From Pseudomonas sp. RGM2987 (lineage in GTDB: Bacteria; Pseudomonadota; Gammaproteobacteria; Pseudomonadales; Pseudomonadaceae), in assembly GCF_022952855.1 (NCBI RefSeq), contig NZ_JALJDX010000186.1:1-48366 (forward strand): a DNA stretch of 48,366 nt. Direction: 5' to 3'. The position numbers and the translations under genes were made by a program. The notes beneath the pieces are model-generated. The model saw only the letters and a program-made list of their open reading frames with translations. It was not told the DNA's origin and searched no databases. Below are positions 1 to 9,189 of this stretch, piece after piece. Position 1 is the first letter of the stretch; each line of letters begins with the position of its first letter.

Positions 1-70
1 CGAATACGGTGTATCAATCGATACTTCATTGACTGATACACCGTATTCGCGAGCAAGCCCGCTCCCACAG
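1..70. repeat. REP-type palindromic repeat, type A (cut by window edge)
   Basis: A perfect 16-bp inverted repeat (1-16 with 34-49) is followed by the REP arm at 49-70, the reverse complement of the core GTGGGAGCGGGCTTGCTCGC. The matching arm lies outside the window. It sits just downstream of the leftward cold-shock gene. Confidence 0.85.
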
Positions 71-97
71 GGGATTAGTGGCGGCTGGAAGCGAGGT

Positions 98-307
98 TTA
101 CAACCCCACCACATCCTCAGCCTGCAAGCCCTTCTGCCCTTCCACCACCGCGTATTCGACCTGCTGGCCTTCGGTCAGCGAGCGGTGGCCTTCGCCGCGG
201 ATTGCACGGTAATGCACGAAGACATCCGCCCCGCCCTCGCGCTGGATAAAGCCGTAGCCTTTGGCGTCGTTGAACCACTTCACATTGCCGGTTTCGCGTG
301 CTGCCAT
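98..307 (-). CDS. Cold-shock domain protein (CspA family), 69 aa
   Basis: A small single-domain nucleic-acid-binding protein of the CspA family, which binds single-stranded RNA or DNA and melts RNA structure. The start at 307 ([12 protein letters not shown]) gives the usual family length (E. coli CspA has 70 residues) and has the purine-rich site GGGAGTGAG just upstream; a longer in-frame reading to 436 would add a tail not seen in the family. Both signature motifs are visible: RNP1 (KGYGFIQ) and RNP2 (DVFVHY). It diverges from plsB, and their starts lie about 230 bp apart, so the gap should hold both promoters. Which Csp paralogue this is, and whether it is cold-induced, cannot be told from sequence. 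Confidence 0.93.
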   Translation of the reverse strand: MAARETGNVKWFNDAKGYGFIQREGGADVFVHYRAIRGEGHRSLTEGQQVEYAVVEGQKGLQAEDVVGL

Positions 308-535
308 GATGCTCACTCCCATTCTTATTTTTAGGTCGGCTGTTGCGCCGGAGAACTTTCGCCACCGTCCGGCCCTCCATGAGGAAGGCGGAGGCAGCCA
401 GCCGACCGAGTATATGACAGCCGCAAAAACTCTCAACTGACTTTACTTCGCCGCTTTTTTGCCGATTTTCGATGAATCCTGCACACTAGCGAGCCCGAGC
501 AGTCGCTCGGTTTCATCCACTCATGCAGAAGCCGT

Positions 536-3058
536 ATGACCCGTTCTCCGTTCCGTCGTCTTGTGTTTGGCACCCTGCGCCGGCTGTTGTACCTCTGGGT
601 TCGCTCAGAGACGATCAACCAGTCGTCCTTCACCCTCAACCTCGACCGCAGCCGTCCGGTGTTCTACGTCCTGCAAGATCCCTCGCTCACTGACCTGGCG
701 GTGCTCGACACCGAGTGCACCAAGGCCGGCCTGCCCCGTCCGGTATTGCCGGTGTCGGTGGGTAACCTGCTGGAACCGGCGGCGTTTTTCTACCTGACGC
801 CAGCACCGGACTGGCTCGGGCGCCAGGACAAACGCGGCGCGCCGCCAACCCTGACGCGGCTGGTCAACGTGCTGAGCCACGAGGCCGCCGAGGATGCGCA
901 AATCATCCCGGTCAGCGTGTTCTGGGGACAATCGCCCGATAGTGAGTCCAGCCCGTGGAAGTTGCTGTTCGCCGACAGCTGGGCCGTCACCGGTCGCCTG
1001 CGCCGCCTGCTGAGCATCATGATCCTGGGGCGCAAGACCCGCGTGCAATTCTCCGCGCCAATCCACCTGCGCGAGCTGATCGAACACGACAAGGGCCACG
1101 AACGCACCGTACGCATGGCCCAGCGAATCCTGCGGGTGCACTTCCGCAATCTGAAATCGGCGGTCATCGGCCCCGATATTTCTCACCGACGCAATCTGGT
1201 AAAGGGTCTGCTGAACCAGCCGCTGGTCAAGCAGGCGATTGCCGACGAGGCCGAGCGGGAAAAGATCGCCCCGGAAAAAGCCAAGGCCCAGGCCCTGCGC
1301 TACGGCAACGAAATCGCCTCGGACTACACCTACACCGCGATCCGCTTCCTGGAAGTGGTGCTCAGCTGGTTCTGGAACAAAATCTACGATGGCATCAAGG
1401 TCAACCACATCGAAGGCGTGCAGAAAATCGCCCCGGGCCACGAAGTCATCTACGTACCGTGCCACCGCAGCCACATCGACTACCTACTGCTGTCGTACCT
1501 GTTGTTTCGCAACGGCCTGACACCACCGCACATCGCCGCCGGCATCAACCTGAACATGCCGGTGATCGGCGGCCTGCTGCGCCGTGGCGGGGCGTTTTTC
1601 ATGCGCCGCACCTTCAAGGGCAACCCGCTCTATACCGCGGTGTTCAACGAATACCTGCACACCTTGTTCACCAAAGGCTTCCCGGTGGAATACTTCGTCG
1701 AGGGCGGTCGCTCGCGCACCGGGCGTATGTTGCAACCCAAGACCGGCATGCTCGCCATCACCCTGCGCAGTTTCTTGCGTTCGTCGCGTACGCCCATCGT
1801 CTTCGTACCGGTCTATATCGGCTACGAGCGGGTGCTGGAAGGTCGCACTTACCTGGGCGAACTGCGCGGGGCCAGTAAGAAGAAAGAATCGATCTTCGAC
1901 ATTTTCAAGGTCATCGGTGCCCTCAAGCAGCGTTTCGGCCAGGTGGCGGTGAACTTCGGCGAGCCGATCAAACTGGCGGAGTTCCTCGACGCCGAACAGC
2001 CCGATTGGCGCCAACAGGAGCTGGGGCCACAGTTCAAACCGGCGTGGCTCAACGCAACCACCCATCGCCTGGGCGAGCGCGTGGCCCGGCACTTGAACGA
2101 AGCCGCGGCGATCAACCCGGTCAACCTCGTGGCGTTGGCGCTGCTGTCCACCAGCCGCCTGGCCCTGGACCACCACGCCATGGCCCGGGTGCTGGACCTG
2201 TACTTGGCGTTGCTGCGCAAAGTGCCATATTCCCCCCACACCACCCTGCCCGAGGGCGACGGGCAAGCCTTGATCGAGCACGTCAAAGGCATGGACCTGC
2301 TGTCCGAACAGAACGATGCCCTGGGCAAGATCCTGTATCTGGGTGAGCAGAACGCGGTGTTGATGACCTACTACCGCAACAACGTGCTGCACATCTTCGC
2401 CCTGCCGGCATTGCTTGCCAGTTTCTTCCAGAGCACTTCGCGCATGAGCCGCGGGCAGATCCTGCGCTACACCCGTGCGTTGTACCCGTACCTGCAATCG
2501 GAACTGTTCATTCGCTGGTCGCTGGAAGAGCTGGACGGTGTGGTCGACCAATGGCTCGAAGCGTTCGTCGAACAAGGCCTGCTGCGTTTCGAAAAAGACC
2601 TGTACCTGCGTCCGGCCCCGAGCTCACGGCATTTCGTACTGCTGACGCTGCTGTCCAAGAGCATCGCCCAGACCTTGCAGCGTTTCTACATGACCGTCTC
2701 GCTGCTGCTCAACAGCGGCCAGAACAGCGTCAGCGCCGAAGAGCTTGAGGACCTTTGCACGGTGATGGCCCAGCGCCTATCGATCCTGCACGGGCTGAAC
2801 GCTCCGGAGTTCTTCGACAAGAGCCTGTTCCGGCATTTCATCCAGACCATGCTGGACCTCGACGTGCTGCGCCGCGACGAAGCCGGCAAGCTGAGTTATC
2901 ACGAGCTGCTGGGCGAGTTGGCCGAGGGTGCGGCGAAGCGGGTGCTGCCGGCAGAGATTCGCCTGTCGATCCGCCAGGTGGCATTGCATCGTAGCGAGGA
3001 CGCGGCGGAGGCCGTCATGACCGCGGAAAACGATGATTCGACACCGCTAAACGGATAA
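536..3058 (+). CDS. plsB: Glycerol-3-phosphate 1-O-acyltransferase PlsB
   Basis: An inner-membrane acyltransferase that moves an acyl chain from acyl-ACP or acyl-CoA to position 1 of sn-glycerol-3-phosphate, the first step of phospholipid synthesis. The 840-residue product is close to the E. coli length of about 807. The acyltransferase motifs appear in order: HRSHID at 310-315 (catalytic H310 and D315), FMRRTFKGN near 355-363, [10 protein letters not shown] at 387-396 (substrate binding), and [10 protein letters not shown] further on. The start at 536 ([11 protein letters not shown]) leaves a basic N-terminus like other PlsB proteins. The next gene begins about 100 bp downstream, after a small hairpin. 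Confidence 0.97.
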   Translation: MTRSPFRRLVFGTLRRLLYLWVRSETINQSSFTLNLDRSRPVFYVLQDPSLTDLAVLDTECTKAGLPRPVLPVSVGNLLEPAAFFYLTPAPDWLGRQDKRGAPPTLTRLVNVLSHEAAEDAQIIPVSVFWGQSPDSESSPWKLLFADSWAVTGRLRRLLSIMILGRKTRVQFSAPIHLRELIEHDKGHERTVRMAQRILRVHFRNLKSAVIGPDISHRRNLVKGLLNQPLVKQAIADEAEREKIAPEKAKAQALRYGNEIASDYTYTAIRFLEVVLSWFWNKIYDGIKVNHIEGVQKIAPGHEVIYVPCHRSHIDYLLLSYLLFRNGLTPPHIAAGINLNMPVIGGLLRRGGAFFMRRTFKGNPLYTAVFNEYLHTLFTKGFPVEYFVEGGRSRTGRMLQPKTGMLAITLRSFLRSSRTPIVFVPVYIGYERVLEGRTYLGELRGASKKKESIFDIFKVIGALKQRFGQVAVNFGEPIKLAEFLDAEQPDWRQQELGPQFKPAWLNATTHRLGERVARHLNEAAAINPVNLVALALLSTSRLALDHHAMARVLDLYLALLRKVPYSPHTTLPEGDGQALIEHVKGMDLLSEQNDALGKILYLGEQNAVLMTYYRNNVLHIFALPALLASFFQSTSRMSRGQILRYTRALYPYLQSELFIRWSLEELDGVVDQWLEAFVEQGLLRFEKDLYLRPAPSSRHFVLLTLLSKSIAQTLQRFYMTVSLLLNSGQNSVSAEELEDLCTVMAQRLSILHGLNAPEFFDKSLFRHFIQTMLDLDVLRRDEAGKLSYHELLGELAEGAAKRVLPAEIRLSIRQVALHRSEDAAEAVMTAENDDSTPLNG

Positions 3059-3100
3059 AACCACAGCACTCCAAGAAAAGACCTACAGAAAGCTGCGCAG

Positions 3101-3122
3101 GTGAGCCCTAGGATGGGCTCAC
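3101..3122 (+). other. Small hairpin downstream of plsB
   Basis: GTGAGCCC and GGGCTCAC form a perfect 8-bp stem with a 6-nt loop. No T-run follows, so this is at best a weak or Rho-assisted terminator, or an mRNA-stabilising end. Confidence 0.45.
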
Positions 3123-3154
3123 GTCAATGTCGGCGTAATGAAAAGGAAATCATC

Positions 3155-3529
3155 ATGAAGATCATCACGTTAACCATGCGCCTGCCGGAAGGCTTTCAAC
3201 TCCCGGAAGACGGCCGCCCCGTAGTCAGCGTTCGGGACGCCTGCGGCATACAGATCAGCGCAAGCGGCGGCCAGGGTTCCAACGTAGCGCCAACGGAACC
3301 GGTGGCTGCGACGCCTTGGCTGCATCGTTTCCAGATCGATCCGCAAGCATTTAACGCAGGGGAGGAGCTGTCGGTCAGCGCCCAGATGTACCAAGGGGCC
3401 ACCGCTGTTTTTCTTGATACCGAACAGACCTTCGCCTGGGATGGCACCGATCAACACGTTGACATCCCCTTGAGCCTGGCGCCAGCATCGCAGGCTGAAA
3501 CTGCCCAGGCACCCGCGTTCGGTTCCTGA
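3155..3529 (+). CDS. YbaY/YscW-like single-domain protein without signal peptide
   Basis: A 124-residue protein of unknown function. The ATG at 3155 follows the ribosome-binding site AAAAGGAAAT. There is no signal sequence or lipobox (start MKIITLTMRLPEG), so it is probably cytoplasmic. Its second half lines up with the lipoprotein encoded just downstream: both have a hydrophobic stretch ending in DP, then a glycine, then VSA, then a TEQ motif (DPQAFNAGEELSVSA and TEQTF here; DPTQVKPGHRYAVSA and TEQHP there). This suggests a tandem duplication within the YbaY (YscW-like) beta-sandwich family. That relation is my alignment by eye. Low-complexity Ala/Gln/Pro residues form the C-terminus. Confidence 0.75.
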   Translation: MKIITLTMRLPEGFQLPEDGRPVVSVRDACGIQISASGGQGSNVAPTEPVAATPWLHRFQIDPQAFNAGEELSVSAQMYQGATAVFLDTEQTFAWDGTDQHVDIPLSLAPASQAETAQAPAFGS

Positions 3530-3575
3530 ACCGCGACGTAAACGGCCGGATGCCTGGACGTAAATTTCGCTAGAA

Positions 3576-3613
3576 GCTCAGTGGCGCCCGGTACAGATCG
3601 GGCACCACTGAGC
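3576..3613 (+). promoter_or_regulatory. Strong hairpin directly upstream of the YbaY lipoprotein start
   Basis: GCTCAGTGG-C-GCCCG at 3576-3590 pairs with CGGGC-A-CCACTGAGC at 3599-3613. This makes 14 base pairs, one C/A mismatch and an 8-nt loop. The stem ends 12 nt before the ATG at 3626 and no T-run follows. Its position suits a structured leader that affects translation, or a terminator-like element for the previous gene. Confidence 0.6.
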
Positions 3614-3625
3614 CGGGTATTTCCA

Positions 3626-4030
3626 ATGAAAAAATTCGCTCTGTTTGCATCCATCGCCCTGGTGACCGCCTGCCAATCGGCGCCATCCCCCACCGCCACC
3701 GTCGCGTCCCTGGACGGTGAAGTCTTCTACCTGCAACGCATCGCCCTGCCGCCCAACGCCACCTTGAGCGTGAGTTTGCAGGATGTGTCACTGGCCGACG
3801 CACCGGCCGTGGTGCTCGACGAACAGAACGGTCCGGTCAACGGCCAGGTCCCGCTGCCGTTCCACCTCAGTTATGATCCAACCCAGGTCAAGCCCGGCCA
3901 TCGCTACGCCGTCAGCGCCCGCATCGAGGCGGACGGCCAGTTGATGTTCATCACCACCGAGCAACACCCTGTGCAGCTCGACGGCAAGGATCCGCAACCG
4001 CTGAAGATCCGCGTCAACGCTGCACGCTGA
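3626..4030 (+). CDS. YbaY family lipoprotein
   Basis: A 134-residue predicted lipoprotein. The signal peptide MKKFALFASIALVTAC ends in a lipobox (VTAC, lipidated Cys16). The mature part is one YbaY/YscW-type domain, recognised by LPPNATLSVSLQDVSLAD, then FHLSYDPTQ, VSARI and TEQHPV. The family is annotated after YscW, a lipoprotein chaperone for secretin assembly, but the role of YbaY itself is not known, so none is assigned. The start at 3626 is chosen because it opens directly on the signal peptide; the earlier in-frame ATG at 3581 lies inside the hairpin. The ribosome-binding site is poor, which makes the adjacent hairpin more interesting. Confidence 0.88.
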   Translation: MKKFALFASIALVTACQSAPSPTATVASLDGEVFYLQRIALPPNATLSVSLQDVSLADAPAVVLDEQNGPVNGQVPLPFHLSYDPTQVKPGHRYAVSARIEADGQLMFITTEQHPVQLDGKDPQPLKIRVNAAR

Positions 4031-4061
4031 TTTTTCCCCAAACTTTTTCAAGGACGCCACC

Positions 4062-4751
4062 ATGCTCCGCTCTACTCTCCGTTTCACCGGCCTGTGCGCG
4101 GGCCTGCTGATCTGTGCCAACGCCATGGCGCTGTCCTTGGGCGACCTGTCGCAAAAGGACGCCACCGGCGGTCTCAAGGACGCCCTGACCCAAGGCGCGC
4201 AAGTGGCGGTCAAGCAACTGGGCACACCGGGCGGTTTCAGCAATAACCCGGACGTGAAGATCGAGCTGCCGGGCAAGCTCGGCAAAGTCGCCAGCAAGAT
4301 GAAGGCCTTCGGCATGGGCGAGCAGGTTGATCAACTGGAAACCAGCATGAACCAGGCCGCCGAAGCAGCGGTGGTCCAGGCCCAGCCGATCCTGGTCAAT
4401 GCGGTGAAGAACATGAGCGTGGACGATGCCAAGGGCATCCTGAGCGGTGGCAACGACTCGGCGACGCAATACCTGAACAAGAGCAGCCGCGAGCAGATCC
4501 GCGCCAAGTTCCTGCCCATCGTCAAGCAAGCCACCGACAAGGTCGGCCTGGCCCAGAAATACAACGCCTTCGCCGGCCAGGCCGCGACCCTGGGCGTGGT
4601 GGACGCCAAAAGCGCGAACATCGAGAACTACGTGACCGAACAGGCGCTGGACGGGCTGTTCGAGATGATCGGCAAACAGGAAGCCACCATTCGCCAGAAC
4701 CCGGCGGCCGCGGCGACCAGCCTGGCGAAGAAGGTGTTCGGTACCCTTTAA
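4062..4751 (+). CDS. DUF4197 domain-containing exported protein
   Basis: A 229-residue protein with a cleavable signal peptide (cut predicted after A23, NAMA then LSLGDL). The mature part is mostly helical and has the DUF4197 pattern: LSQKDATGGLKDAL at the start, a central block around MNQAAEAAVVQA, FLPIVKQATDKVGL, and the closing YVTEQALDGLFEMIGKQE. The family has no known function. An AAGGA site lies before the ATG. The spacing of about 30 bp after the YbaY lipoprotein gene suggests co-transcription. A type B repeat follows the stop and separates it from the convergent efflux operon. Confidence 0.88.
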   Translation: MLRSTLRFTGLCAGLLICANAMALSLGDLSQKDATGGLKDALTQGAQVAVKQLGTPGGFSNNPDVKIELPGKLGKVASKMKAFGMGEQVDQLETSMNQAAEAAVVQAQPILVNAVKNMSVDDAKGILSGGNDSATQYLNKSSREQIRAKFLPIVKQATDKVGLAQKYNAFAGQAATLGVVDAKSANIENYVTEQALDGLFEMIGKQEATIRQNPAAAATSLAKKVFGTL

Positions 4752-4768
4752 AACTCAGCGCAAACACC

Positions 4769-4902
4769 CTGTGGCGAGGGGATTTATCCCCGCTGGGCTG
4801 CGCAGCAGCCCCCAAACCAGACAACTCGGTGAGTCAGGAAGATTGAGTTCGCTGCTTTAGGGCCGCTTCGCAGCCCAGCGGGGATAAATCCCCTCGCCAC
4901 AG
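4769..4902. repeat. Type B palindromic repeat pair
   Basis: Two inverted copies of CTGTGGCGAGGGGATTTATC, each continuing CCCGCTGGGCTGCG, lie between two convergent genes and face each other. Each core holds its own small palindrome (GGGGATTTATCCCC). Such a pair can act as a bidirectional transcription end. Confidence 0.85.
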
Positions 4903-4922
4903 GGCCAGTGTGCATCTGTTGG

Positions 4923-7900
4923 TCAGGCCTTCCTGACCCTGAACCACGCCGCATACAGCGCCGGCAGGAACAACAGCGTCAACGCCGTCGCGACGATCAG
5001 CCCGCCCATGATCGCCACGGCCATCGGGCCGAAGAACAGGCTGCGCGACAGTGGGATCATCGCCAGCACCGCCGCCAGCGCGGTGAGCACGATGGGTCGG
5101 AAACGGCGCACGGTCGCTTCGATGATCGCCTGCCAGGGCGCGAGCCCGGCTGTGATGTCCTGCTCGATCTGGTCCACCAGAATCACCGAGTTGCGCATGA
5201 TCATCCCCGAGAGCGCGATGGTGCCGAGCATGGCGACAAACCCGAACGGCTGGCGGAACACCAGCAGGAACAGCGTAACGCCGATCAAGCCCAGGGGCGC
5301 GGTGAGAAACACCATGGCCGTGCGTGAGAAACTGCGCAGTTGCAGCATCAGCAGTGTCAACACCACCACGATGAACAGCGGCACCCCGGCATTCACCGAC
5401 TTCTGGCCACGGGCCGAGTCTTCCACCGTGCCGCCCACTTCCAGCAAGTACCCGTCCGGCAACTCGGCCCGGATCGGGTCCAGGGTCGGGAAGATCTGCT
5501 GCACCAGGGACGCCGGCTGTTCCTTGCCGTAGATATCCGCTCGTACGGTCACGCTCGGCAGGCGATTGCGGTGCCAGATCACGCCCTCTTCGAAGCCGTA
5601 CTCCAGCGTCGCGATCTGCGACAGCGCAACGCTCCGGCCATTTTCGGTAGGGACCGCCAGGCTTGGCAACAGCGAGAGCTCGGTGCGCTCGTGCACCGTG
5701 CCCCGGAGCAGGATCTCGATCAATTCGTTGTCTTCGCGGTACTGGCTGACGCTGGACCCGGTCAGGGAACTTCGCAGGAAGCTCGCCAGGTTGGCGGTGC
5801 TGACCCCCAGGGCGCGGGCGCGGTCCTGGTCGACATTCAGGTACACCACCTTGCTCGGTTCTTCCCAGTCAAGGTGCACATTGGTCACGTAGGGATTTTC
5901 GCGAACCTTCATCGCCACTTTCCGCGCCAGGGCCCGGACTTCCTCGATGTGTTCCCCGGTCACGCGAAACTGCACCGGGTAGCCCACCGGCGGACCATTC
6001 TCCAGGCGCGTGACCCGCGAGCGCAGGGTCGGGAATTGTTCGTTCAGGGTACTGATCAACCAACTGCGCAGCGGTTCGCGGTCCTCGATGGTCTTGGCCA
6101 GTACCACAAACTGGGCGAAGCTGGACGCTGGCAGCTGTTGATCCAGCGGCAGGTAGAAACGCGGTGAACCGGTGCCGACGTAAGCGACATAGTTGTCGAT
6201 ACCCGGGTGATCCTTGAGCAGCGCCTCCAGGCGCTTGACCTGCTCGGCGGTGCTGCTCAGGGACGCGCCTTCTTCCAGCTTCAGGTCCACCATCAGTTCG
6301 AGCCGCCCCGACGCCGGGAAGAACTGCTGCGGGACAAAACGGAACAGCACCACCGAGCCAATGAACAACAGCACGGTCAGGGTGATGACGGTCTTGCGCC
6401 GCCGCACGCACCATTCCACCAACCGCCGCACGCGCTGGTAGAACGGCGTGCCGTAAGGATCATGCTGAGCGCTGTCGCTACCGTGTTTGGCTGCATGAAT
6501 TTTCGCCAGGTCCGGCAGCAGACGCTCACCCAGGTAGGGCACGAACACCACTGCGGCCACCCAGGACGCCAGCAAGGCCAGGGTCACCACCTGGAAGATC
6601 GAACGGGTGTACTCGCCAGTGCCCGATTGCGCGGTGGCAATCGGCAGGAAGCCGGCCGCGGTGATCAGCGTACCGGTGAGCATCGGGAACGCGGTGCTGG
6701 TCCAGGCAAAACTGGCGGCCTTGAGCCGGTCGAAGCCCTGCTCCATCTTGATCGCCATCATCTCCACCGCAATGATCGCATCATCCACCAGCAACCCGAG
6801 GGCCAGCACCAGGGCACCGAGGGAAATCTTGTGCAGGCCGATCCCCAGGTAGTACATCGCGGCAAAGGTCATCGCCAGCACCAGCGGAATCGCCAGGGCC
6901 ACCACCATCCCGGTGCGCAGCCCCAGGGAAAAAAAGCTCACCAGCAGCACGATCGCCAGCGCTTCCACCAGCACCCGGACGAACTCGCCGACGCCGGTCT
7001 TCACCGCCGCCGGCTGGTCGGAGACCTTGCGCAACTGCATGCCTGCGGGAAGGTTGTTCTGGATCCGCGCGAACTCGGCTTCCAGGGCCTTGCCCAGCAC
7101 CAGGATGTCGCCGCCCTCCTTCATCGCCACGGCCAGGCCGATGGCGTCTTCGCCCATGAAGCGCATGCGCGGTGCCGGTGGATCGTTGAAACCGCGACGC
7201 ACATCGGCCACGTCGCTGATACGGAACGTGCGATCAGCAATACGGATCGGGAAATTCCGGATCTCTTCCACGGTCTGGAAATTGCCCGAGACCCGCAGCT
7301 GCAAGCGCTCGCTGCTGGTTTCGAAGAAGCCTGCGGTAGACACCGCGTTCTGCTCCTCAAGAGCTTGCTGGACCGCCGCCATCGGCAGGCCGAGAGTCGC
7401 CAGCTTGACGTTCGACAGCTCGATCCAGATTTTTTCGTCCTGCAACCCGATCAGCTCGACCTTGCCGGTGTCCTTGACCCGTTGCAGCTGGATCTGGATG
7501 CGGTCGGCGTAATCCTTGAGCACCGCGTAGTCGAAACCGTCGCCGGTCAGCGCATAGATATTGCCGAATGTGGTGCCGAACTCATCGTTGAAAAACGGCC
7601 CCTGGATACCCGACGGCAGAGTCTGGCGAATGTCGCTGATTTTCTTGCGAATCTGATACCACAGCTCGGGAATCTGCGCCGAATGCAGCGAATCACGGGC
7701 CACGAACGTCACTTGGGACTCACCGGGTCGGGAGAACGAGACGATCCGTTCGTAATCGCCAGTTTCCATCAGTTTCTTTTCGATGCGCTCGGTGACTTGG
7801 CGCGAAACCTCCTCGGCGGTCGCTCCCGGCCAGTTGGTGCGAATGACCATGGCCTTGAAGGTGAACGGCGGATCTTCGCTCTGGCCCAGCTTGGTGTAGG

Positions 7901-7988
7901 AAAGCGCGCCGACGATGGCGAGCAACAGCATCAGGAACAGTACGATCTGGCGATTACGCAGCGCCCATTCGGAAAGATTGAAGCCCAT
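4923..7988 (-). CDS. mexK: RND efflux transporter permease, MexK-like
   Basis: The inner-membrane proton-driven pump of a tripartite RND exporter. At 1021 residues it is close to MexK of P. aeruginosa (1025). It shows the RND layout: TM1 at about 13-31, a large periplasmic loop, TM4 with the paired proton-relay aspartates (LLVDDAI, D402 and D403), a second loop, and a C-terminal bundle ending in LLFLPALYAAWFRVRKA. It starts 6 nt after the mexJ-like stop, so the two are co-translated. The symbol rests on length, on the divergent TetR gene and on the recalled PAO1 order (PA3676-PA3678). No outer-membrane channel gene is present; MexJK is known to borrow OprM or OpmH. Substrates here cannot be read from sequence. 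Confidence 0.88.
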   Translation of the reverse strand: MGFNLSEWALRNRQIVLFLMLLLAIVGALSYTKLGQSEDPPFTFKAMVIRTNWPGATAEEVSRQVTERIEKKLMETGDYERIVSFSRPGESQVTFVARDSLHSAQIPELWYQIRKKISDIRQTLPSGIQGPFFNDEFGTTFGNIYALTGDGFDYAVLKDYADRIQIQLQRVKDTGKVELIGLQDEKIWIELSNVKLATLGLPMAAVQQALEEQNAVSTAGFFETSSERLQLRVSGNFQTVEEIRNFPIRIADRTFRISDVADVRRGFNDPPAPRMRFMGEDAIGLAVAMKEGGDILVLGKALEAEFARIQNNLPAGMQLRKVSDQPAAVKTGVGEFVRVLVEALAIVLLVSFFSLGLRTGMVVALAIPLVLAMTFAAMYYLGIGLHKISLGALVLALGLLVDDAIIAVEMMAIKMEQGFDRLKAASFAWTSTAFPMLTGTLITAAGFLPIATAQSGTGEYTRSIFQVVTLALLASWVAAVVFVPYLGERLLPDLAKIHAAKHGSDSAQHDPYGTPFYQRVRRLVEWCVRRRKTVITLTVLLFIGSVVLFRFVPQQFFPASGRLELMVDLKLEEGASLSSTAEQVKRLEALLKDHPGIDNYVAYVGTGSPRFYLPLDQQLPASSFAQFVVLAKTIEDREPLRSWLISTLNEQFPTLRSRVTRLENGPPVGYPVQFRVTGEHIEEVRALARKVAMKVRENPYVTNVHLDWEEPSKVVYLNVDQDRARALGVSTANLASFLRSSLTGSSVSQYREDNELIEILLRGTVHERTELSLLPSLAVPTENGRSVALSQIATLEYGFEEGVIWHRNRLPSVTVRADIYGKEQPASLVQQIFPTLDPIRAELPDGYLLEVGGTVEDSARGQKSVNAGVPLFIVVVLTLLMLQLRSFSRTAMVFLTAPLGLIGVTLFLLVFRQPFGFVAMLGTIALSGMIMRNSVILVDQIEQDITAGLAPWQAIIEATVRRFRPIVLTALAAVLAMIPLSRSLFFGPMAVAIMGGLIVATALTLLFLPALYAAWFRVRKA

Positions 7989-7994
7989 CGGGGA

Positions 7995-9095
7995 TTACTC
8001 CTTGGCCGCCAGGTTGACCACGCGATTGGAGCGATCCACCGGCCGCACTTGCTGGCCGTCGAGGAGCACATGCACGCCTGCCGCTACCACCCAGTCGTCG
8101 GCGCTGAGGCCTTCGAGCACCGGAACAGTCTTCTCACCAAAGGCGCCGACCCGGACCGGGACTTTCTTCAGCGTGTTGTCGGGTTTGACCACCCAGACGT
8201 AGGTCGCGCCGTTTTCCGCCGTCAGAGCTGACAATGGCACGGCCAGCGGTACCTTGTCGGCGGTCTGGATAAACACCCGGGCGCTCTGGCCGAGCTCGGC
8301 TGGAACACTGCCGGCGTTGAAGGCAACACGGGCGGCAAAGGTGCGGGACTTGGGGTCGGCGGCCGGCGAGAGTTCGCGAATGCGGCCGCTGAAGCGCTGG
8401 TCGGGCTGACTCCACAGTTCAACCGAAACCGGCTGGCCAACCTTGAACCGGCCGAAGCTCTGTTCCGGCAGGCTGATCAGCACTTCTCGCTCGCCATCGG
8501 TGGCCAGGGTGAATACCGTTTGCCCGGCCGACACCACTTGCCCGACCTCCACCGAACGGCGGGCGACCACGCCATCCTGGGGAGCGCGCAATACCGAGTA
8601 ACTGGCCTGGTTGCTGGCGACATCGAACTCGGCCTTGATCTGCTTGAGTCGCGCCGCGCCAGAGCGATAAAGGTTTTCGGCATTGTCGTATTGCGAGCGG
8701 CTGACCATCTGCCGCTCCATCAGGGTCTTGTAGCGATCACGCTCGGCGCGCACCAGATTCAGGTTGGCCTCGGCGGCAGCGACCTGCGCCCGAGTCGCTT
8801 CCAGTTGCAACCGGACATCTTCCGGGTCGAGCTCGGCCAGTGGCTGATTGGCCTTGACCCGTTGACCTTCCTCCACCAGTCGTCGGCTCACCTTGCCGGC
8901 AATGCGAAACGCCAGGTCGGGCTCGAACCGCGCGCGTACTTCGCCAGGATAACTGTCTGTCGCCTGGGCCGAAGGCTCGGGCTTGACCACCAAGGCCGGG
9001 CGCACGGCGACGGCCACCGGCTCGTCATGACCACACGCAGACAATAAAAAAGCCAGGCTGACTGGCACGGCGAGGGACAAGGCATAGCGGAACAT
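7995..9095 (-). CDS. mexJ: RND efflux membrane-fusion lipoprotein, MexJ-like
   Basis: The periplasmic adaptor linking the RND pump to an outer-membrane channel. It has 366 residues, against 367 for P. aeruginosa MexJ. The signal peptide ends in a lipobox (LSAC, Cys21). The order is the usual one: beta-barrel and lipoyl strands (GKVSRRLVEEGQRVK), a long alpha-hairpin at about 95-165 (RAQVAAAEANLNLVRAERD onward), a second lipoyl half (LRAPQDGVVARRSVEVGQVV), and a beta-barrel plus membrane-proximal domain. Transcription starts in the 94-bp region shared with the divergent mexL-like gene, so repression by that protein is expected. Confidence 0.88.
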   Translation of the reverse strand: MFRYALSLAVPVSLAFLLSACGHDEPVAVAVRPALVVKPEPSAQATDSYPGEVRARFEPDLAFRIAGKVSRRLVEEGQRVKANQPLAELDPEDVRLQLEATRAQVAAAEANLNLVRAERDRYKTLMERQMVSRSQYDNAENLYRSGAARLKQIKAEFDVASNQASYSVLRAPQDGVVARRSVEVGQVVSAGQTVFTLATDGEREVLISLPEQSFGRFKVGQPVSVELWSQPDQRFSGRIRELSPAADPKSRTFAARVAFNAGSVPAELGQSARVFIQTADKVPLAVPLSALTAENGATYVWVVKPDNTLKKVPVRVGAFGEKTVPVLEGLSADDWVVAAGVHVLLDGQQVRPVDRSNRVVNLAAKE

Positions 9096-9130
9096 GGCGG
9101 GCGACCTTTCGCTAATGATGCTTGGAATAA

Positions 9131-9179
9131 TTATACTGGCGAGTATGTTATTAATAGCAAACTCACCAGTCCAGTATTA
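9131..9179. promoter_or_regulatory. Putative MexL operator: nested inverted repeats
   Basis: In the 94-bp gap between the mexJ-like and mexL-like starts, ACTGGCGAGT (9135-9144) pairs with ACTCACCAGT (9161-9170) with one mismatch. Just outside, TTATACTGG (9131-9139) pairs with CCAGTATTA (9171-9179), also with one mismatch. The AT-rich centre could hold both promoters. Such symmetry is expected for a TetR-family dimer controlling both directions. Confidence 0.6.
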
Positions 9180-9189
9180 AAGCGAAGAA

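Noticed and set aside
605..2575. Minus-strand frames opposite plsB
   Set aside because: Shadow frames with biased composition and no ribosome-binding sites; plsB is clearly real.
4908..8231. Long open frames on the plus strand opposite the mexJK-like operon (up to 674 codons)
   Set aside because: They are rich in Gln, Arg, His and Gly, have no domain or start signals, and mirror codon-biased high-GC genes. The same applies to the long reverse frames over plsB, ppc, lysS, wspA and opgD.
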